The notes under the pieces were generated by a model that saw nothing but the letters and a program-made list of their open reading frames with translations, did no database searches and was not told where the DNA came from. Below are positions 25,138 through 33,321 of a stretch of 64,000 nucleotides of DNA, in pieces (within the stretch, counting starts at the first letter, position 1; each line of letters opens with the position of its first letter). The position numbers and the translations under genes were made by a program. Source of the stretch: an uncultured Clostridium sp. (GTDB lineage Bacteria; Bacillota; Clostridia; TANB77; CAG-508); NCBI GenBank assembly GCA_902462295.1, contig CABQAZ010000006.1, forward strand, positions 1 through 64,000, given 5' to 3'.

Positions 25138-25216
25138 ATTAAATGTAATAAGAAAAAGGGGCACATTCTATACTAAAAGATTGTGCTCTTAAGCTATGAA
25201 AAAGGAGGTAGATATT

Positions 25217-27811
25217 ATGAATATTCAAAAATTTACTCAAAAATCATTAGAAGCAATACAGAATGCACAAACATTAGCAATAGAAAATCAAAATGCACAA
25301 GTAGAACAAGAACATTTATTATTAGCATTATTAGAACAAGAAAATAGTTTAATAAAAGAACTAATCAAAAAAATAGGGGACGAAGAAAGTATTGAAAATG
25401 AAATTAGAAATAAGATAGAGAATAAGCCCAAAATGACAGGAGGAGCAAGACCAAGTGATGGAATTTATGTTGCACAAGATGTTGACAAAGTTTTGGCTGA
25501 TTCAGAATCGATTGCGAAAAAAATGAAAGATGAATATGTTTCTGTTGAGCATATAATGCTTGCAATTTTTAATAATGCAAATAGCAATATAAAAGAAATT
25601 TTTAGAAGATATAGTATTTCAAAAAATGAATTTTTAAAGGCTTTATCAGCTGTTAGAGGAAATACAAGAGTAACATCTGATAATCCAGAAGACACTTATG
25701 ATGTATTAAAAAAATATGGGCAAGATTTGACTCAAATGGCTAGAGAACAAAAATTAGACCCAGTAATAGGAAGAGATACAGAAATAAGAAATGTTATTCG
25801 TATATTATCAAGAAAGACTAAGAATAATCCATGTCTAATCGGTGAACCTGGTGTAGGTAAAACAGCAATAGCAGAGGGACTTGCATTAAGAATAGTTAGA
25901 GGAGATGTACCAGAGGGTTTAAAAGAATGTACAATATTTTCACTTGATATGGGGTTACTTGTAGCAGGTGCAAAATATAGAGGAGAGTTTGAGGAAAGAC
26001 TTAAAGCTGTTTTACAAGAAGTAAAGAAAAGTGAGGGTAGAATCATTTTATTTATAGATGAGATTCATACAATAGTTGGTGCAGGAAAAACAGATGGAGC
26101 AATGGATGCAGGTAATTTATTAAAACCAATGTTAGCTAGAGGAGAATTACATTGTATTGGTGCAACAACATTAAATGAATATAGACAATATATAGAAAAA
26201 GACCAAGCACTTGAAAGACGTTTTCAACCAGTAATGGTAGATGAACCATCAGTAGAAGATACAATATCAATTTTAAGAGGTTTAAAAGAAAGGTATGAAG
26301 TATATCATGGTGTTAAGATTGCAGATAATGCTTTAATTTCGGCTGCAACATTATCACATAGATATATATCAGATAGATTTTTGCCAGATAAAGCAATAGA
26401 TTTAATTGATGAAGCTTGTGCTATGATAAAAACAGAAATGGAGTCAATGCCAACAGAATTAGATGAAGTTTCAAGAAAAATAATGCAATTAGAAATAGAA
26501 GAAACTGCATTAAGCAAAGAAAAAGATGAAATTTCTAAACAGCGTTTGGCAGATATTCAAAAAGAAAAATCTGAATTAAAGACTAAATTCGATGGAATGA
26601 AAGCTAAATGGGAAAATGAAAAAACAGCAATAGGAAAAGTACAAAAATTACGAGAAGAAATTGAACAAACAAATGCACAGATAGAACAAGCAGAAAGAAA
26701 TTACGATTTAAATAAAGTTGCAGAATTAAGATATGGAAAATTACCAGAATTACAAAAAGAATTACAACATGAAGAAGAAATATCAGAAAAAAGCAAAGAA
26801 GATGGACTATTAAGAAATAAAGTAACAGAAGAAGAAATTACAAAAATCATTTCAAGATGGACAGGAATACCTGTTACAAAATTAATGGAGGGTGAAAGAG
26901 AAAAAATATTAAATCTTGATAAAATACTTCATAAAAGAGTAATTGGCCAAGACGAAGCAGTTGAAAAAGTTTCAGAAGCAATAATGCGTTCAAGAGCTGG
27001 GATAGGAGACCCACGTAGACCAATCGGTTCATTCATGTTCTTAGGTCCAACAGGTGTTGGAAAAACTGAACTTGCAAAATCACTAGCTGATGCATTATTT
27101 GATGATGAGCACAATATGGTAAGAATTGATATGTCTGAATATATGGAAAAATATTCTGTTTCAAGATTAATTGGTGCACCTCCAGGATATGTAGGATATG
27201 AAGAGGGTGGACAATTAACAGAAGCAGTTAGAAGAAAACCATATTCAGTAGTTTTATTTGATGAAATTGAAAAGGCACATCCAGATGTATTTAACATTTT
27301 ATTACAAGTACTAGATGATGGACGTATAACAGATTCACAAGGAAGAACAGTTGATTTTAAAAATACAATAATAATATTAACTTCAAATTTGGGTTCTGAT
27401 TATATATTAGAGGGAATTCAAGAAAATGGTGAAATTTCAGAAGAAGCAAAACAAAAAGTATCAGAATTATTAAAAAGAAGTTTTAGACCTGAATTTTTAA
27501 ATCGTTTAGATGAAATAGTATTTTACAAACCTCTTATGAAAAATGAAATTTCAAAGATATTGGAACTTCTTATTAAAGACTTGGAAAAAAGACTTGAAGA
27601 TAAGCATATCAAGTTAGAATTAACTCAATCTGCTAAAGATTATTTGATTAATAATGGATATGATGAGGTTTACGGTGCAAGACCATTAAAGAGATTTGTA
27701 CAGAAAAAACTTGAGACTTTAATTGCTAAAAAGATTTTGACACAAGAAATTTTACCTAATAGTACAGTTGTGGTTGATTTCAATGATGATGAATTATATA
27801 TACAAAAATAA
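25217..27811 (+). CDS. clpB: ClpB disaggregase
   Basis: An 864-residue Hsp100 chaperone that, with DnaK, pulls polypeptides out of aggregates. It has an N-terminal Clp repeat domain (to about residue 145), AAA-1 with Walker A GEPGVGKT and Walker B ILFIDEIHT, the coiled-coil middle domain (about 400-525, MEIEETALSKEKDE-type heptads), AAA-2 with Walker A GPTGVGKT, VVLFDEIEKAHP, and the C-terminal domain. The pore-loop residues KYRGEFEER and PPGYVGYEEGG are conserved. The start at 25217 follows AAGGAGG at 25203. It is preceded by the CIRCE operator and a leader hairpin around GGGCACA/TGTGCTC. Confidence 0.97.
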   Translation: MNIQKFTQKSLEAIQNAQTLAIENQNAQVEQEHLLLALLEQENSLIKELIKKIGDEESIENEIRNKIENKPKMTGGARPSDGIYVAQDVDKVLADSESIAKKMKDEYVSVEHIMLAIFNNANSNIKEIFRRYSISKNEFLKALSAVRGNTRVTSDNPEDTYDVLKKYGQDLTQMAREQKLDPVIGRDTEIRNVIRILSRKTKNNPCLIGEPGVGKTAIAEGLALRIVRGDVPEGLKECTIFSLDMGLLVAGAKYRGEFEERLKAVLQEVKKSEGRIILFIDEIHTIVGAGKTDGAMDAGNLLKPMLARGELHCIGATTLNEYRQYIEKDQALERRFQPVMVDEPSVEDTISILRGLKERYEVYHGVKIADNALISAATLSHRYISDRFLPDKAIDLIDEACAMIKTEMESMPTELDEVSRKIMQLEIEETALSKEKDEISKQRLADIQKEKSELKTKFDGMKAKWENEKTAIGKVQKLREEIEQTNAQIEQAERNYDLNKVAELRYGKLPELQKELQHEEEISEKSKEDGLLRNKVTEEEITKIISRWTGIPVTKLMEGEREKILNLDKILHKRVIGQDEAVEKVSEAIMRSRAGIGDPRRPIGSFMFLGPTGVGKTELAKSLADALFDDEHNMVRIDMSEYMEKYSVSRLIGAPPGYVGYEEGGQLTEAVRRKPYSVVLFDEIEKAHPDVFNILLQVLDDGRITDSQGRTVDFKNTIIILTSNLGSDYILEGIQENGEISEEAKQKVSELLKRSFRPEFLNRLDEIVFYKPLMKNEISKILELLIKDLEKRLEDKHIKLELTQSAKDYLINNGYDEVYGARPLKRFVQKKLETLIAKKILTQEILPNSTVVVDFNDDELYIQK

Positions 27812-27846
27812 CATTATAATTAAACTTAACTAAAATGGAGGAAACT

Positions 27847-28608
27847 ATGAGCAAAAGAAAAAATAATAAAAAGCAAAATATATGGCAAATAATTGCATCA
27901 ATAATAATGTTAACATGTATTATTATAACGGGGTATATGACCCAGAATGAGGGGACAACAAATCAAAATGATAATACAGAAAGTATAACACAAACGGGGA
28001 CATTTGAATTATCTACAATTCCAGAATATACAACAAGTCCTTATGTGGAAATAAATAATAATATTCCATATTTTACTGATAAAGACTATACTACGAAAAG
28101 TTTTGAAAAATACAGTGAATGGGATGATTTAGGCAGAAGTGGTGTAGCTTTTGCAAATGTGTGCAAAGAAACTATGCCTAAAGATGGAGAAGAACGTGGT
28201 GAAATAGGAAGTATAAAAAATCTTTCTGGATGGGTACAAAAAAGATATGATAATTTAATTAAAGACAAGTATTTGTATAATCGTTGTCATTTGATAGGTT
28301 GGCAACTTTCAGCAGAAAATGCAAATAAACAAAATTTAATAACTGGAACACGATATTTAAATACAGAGGGAATGTTACCATTTGAAAACGAGGTAGCCGA
28401 ATATATTGATGGTAATGAAAAAAATCATGTTTTATATAGAGTGACACCTATTTATGAAGATGAAAATCTTCTTGCAAGTGGAGTGGAAATGGAAGCTTGG
28501 TCAGTAGAAGATAATGGAAAAGGAATTTGCTTTAATGTTTATTGTTATAATGTACAACCAGGAATAATAATTGATTATTCAACTGGAGAAAGTCAGGCAC
28601 AAAAATAA
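27847..28608 (+). CDS. Membrane-anchored or secreted DNA/RNA non-specific endonuclease (EndA type)
   Basis: About 253 residues. One hydrophobic segment (residues about 14-33) acts as signal or anchor, followed by a low-complexity Asn/Thr linker and a nuclease domain. The catalytic beta-beta-alpha-metal motif is visible as YNRCHLIGWQLS (the His of the usual DRGH) with the metal Asn in ANKQNLITGT. Such enzymes degrade external DNA, in some species during DNA uptake. The ATG of the coding frame at 27835 contains the Shine-Dalgarno, so the true start is 27847. It probably forms an operon with clpB (35-base gap) or the next gene (23-base gap). Confidence 0.88.
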   Translation: MSKRKNNKKQNIWQIIASIIMLTCIIITGYMTQNEGTTNQNDNTESITQTGTFELSTIPEYTTSPYVEINNNIPYFTDKDYTTKSFEKYSEWDDLGRSGVAFANVCKETMPKDGEERGEIGSIKNLSGWVQKRYDNLIKDKYLYNRCHLIGWQLSAENANKQNLITGTRYLNTEGMLPFENEVAEYIDGNEKNHVLYRVTPIYEDENLLASGVEMEAWSVEDNGKGICFNVYCYNVQPGIIIDYSTGESQAQK

Positions 28609-28631
28609 AATATAAAGGAGAGAAAAACTTA

Positions 28632-29315
28632 TTGAACTTAGATTTTGTTAACAATTTATTTAATAATTTAAAAGAAAACAAAACAACAAAAGATTTTATT
28701 AATGAACTATCAGATTATCTTGAGAATAATAAAACAAATATTGAATGGAATAATTTATTGGAAGATGATTTAATTATTAATGATAATAAAATAATTGCAA
28801 AATACAAAGATAAAATGCTAAAAGAAAGAGCTAGTATATTACAAAATTATGCTGAAAATACAAAAGAAGATGGAGAAATGTATTATGTTTATAATGTGAG
28901 TCAAAATGATAACAATTCTTATAATATTAGTAAAACAGATAAGAGTCATAAAGTTATTACAATAGCAATAGATAGTTTACCCCAAGGAGTTCGATTAGGT
29001 AGTGTTTTACGAGAGCAAGGAGATAAATTTGTTTTGGATGAAAAAGCAACACGAATTGTAGGAGAAAAAATAAACGATATGATAGAGAAACAGATAAAAG
29101 AACAGAATAAATTTCTTGATAGTAAAAGAATTGATGGACATATTTATGAGGTTGAAGAAAAAAGTAATGGTAGGATATGGTTATATGATTCTAATAATAT
29201 TATAGATGGAGGAATTGAAGGGTTTGAAGAGATAGAGTTTCCTAAAGATTTATATGAAGTGGCTAAAAAGGGAGATAAGTTTTTATATAAAAATAGATGC
29301 TATCAGAAAATATAA
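28632..29315 (+). CDS. Hypothetical protein with DUF3006-like C-terminal part
   Basis: This 227-residue protein starts with TTG, which follows AAAGGAG at 28615. The first 120 residues are soluble and helical. The segment near residues 112-150 (ITIAIDSLPQGVRLGSVLRE, then GDKFVLDEKATR) resembles DUF3006 small beta domains found after secreted nucleases. The tail (KRIDGHIYEVEEKSNGRIWL) is beta-rich. It directly follows the nuclease gene. No function is assigned. Confidence 0.65.
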   Translation: MNLDFVNNLFNNLKENKTTKDFINELSDYLENNKTNIEWNNLLEDDLIINDNKIIAKYKDKMLKERASILQNYAENTKEDGEMYYVYNVSQNDNNSYNISKTDKSHKVITIAIDSLPQGVRLGSVLREQGDKFVLDEKATRIVGEKINDMIEKQIKEQNKFLDSKRIDGHIYEVEEKSNGRIWLYDSNNIIDGGIEGFEEIEFPKDLYEVAKKGDKFLYKNRCYQKI

Positions 29316-29324
29316 TATGAATAA

Positions 29325-29363
29325 AAACACTCAATAGTGTAAAATGACTATTGAGTGTTTTTG
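29325..29363. terminator. Bidirectional terminator
   Basis: Perfect 14-bp arms 29325-29338 and 29347-29360, followed by T on the plus strand and A-runs before the stem (T on the minus strand). It serves the gene ending at 29315 and the minus-strand peptidase ending at 29369. Confidence 0.93.
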
Positions 29364-29368
29364 TCTAT

Positions 29369-29986
29369 TTATAGAACAGCACCTAAAACCAATATACCTA
29401 AATTATCTTCATAAATTTTTTTGAATTGTGTCATAGGTAGTGGATTAGTGCCTAAGCCAACTTCAATAGTATATCCAGGTCTGTTATAATTTTGAATAAA
29501 CCAGTCTTTATATCCGGCAAAGCTTGAATTATAAGGTGTAGGTTCAAGAGAATATCCACTTACATTAGCAAATTGTCTTCCAATAAATAAAGAATTTGGC
29601 GGATTGTAGTTTTGAGACTGCAAATAAATCACTTCGCCTTGTGAATGATATGCTAAAATTAGTCTAAAATTGTGTTGAAGTGTAAAATTATAAACAGCTA
29701 AAGCTTCAGGTTCAGTAAGTGGACCATATCCAACAAAGTCACGTGGTGCGGGTGTTGTGAAGCCTTGCTCATATTTTATTTCACGTGCTTTTTCCCATTC
29801 TGCAGGAAATTGAAGATTTAAGTCTACACCACGAATATTGGCTTTCCAACCATCTGGAAAAGGAATTGTTGCAAATCCATAAGCTATTTTTTCTGCCTGT
29901 TTATAAGATGGAGATGATTTTGGGAGTGCACCTGTGACTAAATCTACCCCGGTTGGATTAATTTTCATAGGAGTAAAAGCTAGCAA
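29369..29986 (-). CDS. M14 peptidoglycan peptidase, C-terminal part (interrupted gene)
   Basis: From residue 13 (29950 downward) the frame reads GVDLVTGALP and continues to the end of an M14 metallopeptidase: the third zinc ligand His in ILAYHSQGEV and the catalytic Glu in YTIEVGLGTNP are present, while HxxE of the N-terminal half is missing. The first 12 residues belong to element DNA. The other half is at 38191-38514 on the same strand. Joining them at GGGGT gives PLVNPDGVDLVTGALP without a gap, about 301 residues in total, with His58, Glu61, His210 and Glu271 as the active-site set. Related enzymes (ENP1/YqgT type) cut the gamma-D-Glu-diaminopimelate bond of spore or cell-wall peptidoglycan. 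Confidence 0.9.
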   Translation of the reverse strand: MLAFTPMKINPTGVDLVTGALPKSSPSYKQAEKIAYGFATIPFPDGWKANIRGVDLNLQFPAEWEKAREIKYEQGFTTPAPRDFVGYGPLTEPEALAVYNFTLQHNFRLILAYHSQGEVIYLQSQNYNPPNSLFIGRQFANVSGYSLEPTPYNSSFAGYKDWFIQNYNRPGYTIEVGLGTNPLPMTQFKKIYEDNLGILVLGAVL

Positions 29987-30070
29987 TCATCTGTGAATAA
30001 AAAATCTAAATATAAAAACACATTTGAATACAATGATATTTAATAAATTTCTGAAAAGATAAGTAAGTAA

Positions 30071-30099
30071 TTGACTAAATCAAATAATTATGTTACAAT
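30071..30099 (+). promoter_or_regulatory. Promoter of the AAA ATPase gene
   Basis: TTGACT (30071-30076), 17 bases, TACAAT (30094-30099). Confidence 0.75.
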
Positions 30100-30121
30100 A
30101 AATGTATAGGAGGTACATAAA

Positions 30122-31423
30122 ATGGAACGAAAAATGTCGAAAAAATTGCTAGAATGGAAAAATGATACAGAAAAGACACCATTAATTTTATATGGAGCTA
30201 GACAAGTAGGAAAGACCTATACTATATTATCATTTGGAAAAGAGAACTATAAGAATGTAGCATATATAAATTTTGAGGATAATAGTGAGATATCAAAAAT
30301 TTTTGAACAAGATTTAGAAGTAGAAAGAATTATAAAAGAATTAAGTGTAAAGTTAGGAATAACCATATTAGAAGAAGATACATTAATATTTTTTGATGAG
30401 ATACAAGCTTGTGAAAGAGCTTTAACATCATTAAAATATTTTGCAGAAAGTAAGACAAAATATCATGTTGTAGCAGCAGGTTCATTACTAGGGATTGCAA
30501 TTAATAGACAAAAATATTCTTTTCCAGTTGGAAAAGTAAAAATGCTTACATTATATCCATTAGATTTTGAAGAATTTTTGTGGGCATTAGACAAAAAAGA
30601 TTTGGCAGATATGATAAGACAAGCTTTTTCTGAGGATAAAGAATTTTCATTACATAGTTTAGCAAATCAGTATTATAGATTATATTTGGCAATTGGTGGA
30701 ATGCCTAGAGCAATTTTAGAATACAAAGAAAAACAAGATATGGATTTTGTAACAGCAATTTTGAAAGATATTAATAATTCATATATAGCAGATATGGCTA
30801 AATATGCAAGTTCCACAGAAACAACAAAAATTATGGCAGTATATAATATTATTTCAGCACAATTAGCTAAAGAAAATAAAAAATTTCAATATAAATTAAT
30901 AAAATCAAGTGCAAGAGCTTATGAATATGAAACAGCAATTAATTGGTTAAATGCTTCAGGAATCATAAATCAATGTACAAAAATCAAAGAAGGAAAATTG
31001 CCACTTTCAGCATTTATAGAGCCAGAAAGTTTTAAAATCTATATGAGTGATGTGGGATTATTGTGTAATAAATTTGGAATACCTACTAATATTGTAATTG
31101 TGGAAAATGATAACATGAATGATTTTAAAGGAGCTTTGGCTGAAAATTATGTATGCAATAGTTTAGTTCAATGTGGATTAAAACCATATTACTGGGAATC
31201 TAATGGAAAAGCAGAAGTGGATTTTGTAGTGCAAGATAAAGAGGGAAATATTATTCCGATTGAAGTTAAATCAAGTATACATACAAGGTCAAAAAGTCTA
31301 AATGTTTTTAAAAGTTTATATAAAATTCCTTATTCTATTAGGATATCAACTAAAAATTTTGGATTTGAAAATGATATAAAATGTATTCCTTTGTATAGTG
31401 TATTTTGTTTAGATAAGTTATAA
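30122..31423 (+). CDS. AAA ATPase with DUF4143 domain (element cargo)
   Basis: A 433-residue protein with Walker A YGARQVGKTYT near residues 23-33, Walker B LIFFDEIQACERA, arginine-finger-type region and a C-terminal DUF4143 part with a PD-(D/E)XK-like pattern (AEVDFVVQDKEGNIIPIEVK). That pattern suggests nuclease capacity (Asp, then Glu-Val-Lys). It is not closely similar to the family member at 228. Its own promoter is just upstream. Such genes are frequent passengers of mobile DNA; a defence or addiction role is possible but not shown. Confidence 0.85.
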   Translation: MERKMSKKLLEWKNDTEKTPLILYGARQVGKTYTILSFGKENYKNVAYINFEDNSEISKIFEQDLEVERIIKELSVKLGITILEEDTLIFFDEIQACERALTSLKYFAESKTKYHVVAAGSLLGIAINRQKYSFPVGKVKMLTLYPLDFEEFLWALDKKDLADMIRQAFSEDKEFSLHSLANQYYRLYLAIGGMPRAILEYKEKQDMDFVTAILKDINNSYIADMAKYASSTETTKIMAVYNIISAQLAKENKKFQYKLIKSSARAYEYETAINWLNASGIINQCTKIKEGKLPLSAFIEPESFKIYMSDVGLLCNKFGIPTNIVIVENDNMNDFKGALAENYVCNSLVQCGLKPYYWESNGKAEVDFVVQDKEGNIIPIEVKSSIHTRSKSLNVFKSLYKIPYSIRISTKNFGFENDIKCIPLYSVFCLDKL

Positions 31424-31462
31424 GTGTTTTGATGAAGCGGATATAAAAAGTGTCCACTTCGG

Positions 31463-31538
31463 ATAGGCTCAAAGTGTCCGTTTGAAAGCTTTTGTGAAGT
31501 GTTTCAAGCGGACATTTTGACTATATAAAAAATCCTTA
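31463..31538 (+). repeat. Direct repeat with hairpin, copy 1
   Basis: About 75 bases similar to 36052-36126. Both carry a stem of the type TCCGTTTGAA with TTTCAAGCGGA, followed by CATTTT, ACTATAT and ATCCTTAT or ATACTTAT. They could be terminators of the ATPase and helicase genes that share ancestry. The remaining sequence to 31706 shows no gene. Confidence 0.65.
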
Positions 31539-31706
31539 TATTTCAATGAAAATTAAGAAATAGGGTGTGTCGTGTTTAAAGGGTAAGATACAGGGGCAAG
31601 GTTAAAGTTGGAAAATAGGATGTATCTTGTAAAAGATGGAAAGAAGTAGATGGAGGATAGAATAAAGGGCGAAATTAGAATTAGGATAAAATATAAATTT
31701 TCTTAA

Positions 31707-32758
31707 TATAGGTTTACAATAGATATGTCACACTAAAGAATAGAAAAAGGAAATACCAATATGATATAATGTTTTTACCACAAAACTAATATCGAAAGAA
31801 GGTATTTCCTATGAATAGTATAACACAAGATATAATATTTAAGCAATCAGTTGTAGAATATTCATTAAAACATGGAGTGACAGAAGCAGCAAAAAGATAT
31901 AAACAGCATAGAAAAACAATATACAGATGGAGAGAAAAGTATGACGGAAGCAGAAAATCATAAGTAAATAAATCAAGAAGACCCCATTCACATCCAAATC
32001 AACATACCCAGGAAGAAATAAAAATGATAAAGAAATATAAGGCACAAAATCCAGATGTTGGGTTAGTGGTATTGTGGGTAAAATTGATGAAAAACGGATA
32101 TACAAGGCAAATAACGAGTTTGTATAGGGTGATGCAAAGGCTAGGAATATATAAAAAGACACCAAGTAAGATGTGAAATATGTGCCAAAGAAGTGTATGT
32201 CAAAAGAATTAAAAGAGCTATAAGAAAAATATTATCAATATACAGCAATAGATGAGTATACAAGGCAAAGAGTATTATGGGCGAGCAAAGAACATAGTAC
32301 ATATGCATTAACACAATTTATAGAAATAATAATAAAGAAATTTAAATATAAAATAGAATGTATACAAACAGATAATGGATTTGAATTTACAAATAGATTG
32401 AATTCAAAAAAAGCCAAAGAGAAGACGATGTTTGAAAAGAAGCTGGAAGAGCTAGGAATAGAACATAAACTAATAAAGCCAAGAACACCAAGACACAATG
32501 GAAAAGTTGAAAGAAGTCATAGAAAAGACCAAGAAAGATTTTATTACAAGAGAATATTTGTAAGTTTTGAAGATTTTAAAGAAAAATTAAGGCATTGGTC
32601 AAGAGAGTACAATAACTTTCCAATGAAACCATTAGGATGGAAAAGTCCAAATGAGAAATATGAGGAATTTCAAGCATTGTAGAGCCAACATATCATATTT
32701 GGTATATGAAACACTAGATTTATCAATAAAGTGTGACATATGTTTGACAAACCTACAT
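31707..32758 (+). mobile_element. Degenerate IS481-type insertion sequence
   Basis: About 1,050 bases bounded by imperfect inverted repeats (left around 31709-31738, right around 32727-32756, sharing TAGGTTT and ATATGTCACACT). The 24-base direct repeats 31683-31706 and 32759-32782 flank the element. The single transposase gene is broken by several stops. Confidence 0.75.
31811..32682 (+). pseudogene. IS481-type DDE transposase, inactivated
   Basis: The N-terminal helix-turn-helix (VEYSLKHGVTEAAKRYKQHR, then KTIYRWREKYDG) ends at a stop after 50 codons. A middle part reads HPNQHTQEEIKMIKKYKAQN. The catalytic-domain end, with RTPRHNGKVERSHRKDQERF, is open from 32398 to 32682. At least three in-frame stops (about 31961, 32174 and 32221) separate the parts. 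It is not functional. Confidence 0.85.
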
Positions 32759-32848
32759 AGGATAAAATATAAATTTTCTTAAAAACTAGAAAAAATAAGA
32801 ATAATATGGTACAATTTTATTATAAAAAGATTTTTATAGGAGGATAAA

Positions 32849-33268
32849 ATGAATTCTAAAGCATATACAGAAGTTAATTTTATCATAAATGAAATGAGTA
32901 ATGAATTGTCAAATAAAATTCCAAAAGAGATAAAAGAAATGATTAAAGAAAAAATGGATGAAACATATGAATTTTACATAGATGATGAAGAATGGGAAGA
33001 AAAGGAATTGTTAGAAGATACTGAAAAAATTTTATCAGTTTTATATACAGATTATATAGCAAATGAAGAAGAAAAAAAGGTAATTTTAAATAAAGAAAAG
33101 ATTATTATGCAAAAAAAATACGAGAACACAATTCAAACAAAGAATTTATGCGATGTATTTCCAAATAAAAAATATTTTAATGAAGAAAAAGAAATAGTGA
33201 AAGTTGAATATAAGAAAACATGGTATCAAAAAATAATTGAATATATAAGGCTAAAGATTAAGATATAA
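32849..33268 (+). CDS. Hypothetical protein (139 residues, element cargo)
   Basis: A small soluble protein, strongly charged (Glu and Lys), probably helical: NFIINEMSNELSNKIPKEIK, then EWEEKELLEDTEKILSVLYT. RBS AGGAGG is six bases before the ATG, and a TACAAT -10 lies near 32811. No motif is recognised. It lies 50 bases before the helicase and is probably co-transcribed with it; an accessory role to the helicase is conceivable. Confidence 0.7.
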   Translation: MNSKAYTEVNFIINEMSNELSNKIPKEIKEMIKEKMDETYEFYIDDEEWEEKELLEDTEKILSVLYTDYIANEEEKKVILNKEKIIMQKKYENTIQTKNLCDVFPNKKYFNEEKEIVKVEYKKTWYQKIIEYIRLKIKI

Positions 33269-33321
33269 AACAACTAAAAGTGTAAGTGAAATTTATATAA
33301 TAATTAATATTGGGAGGAAAA

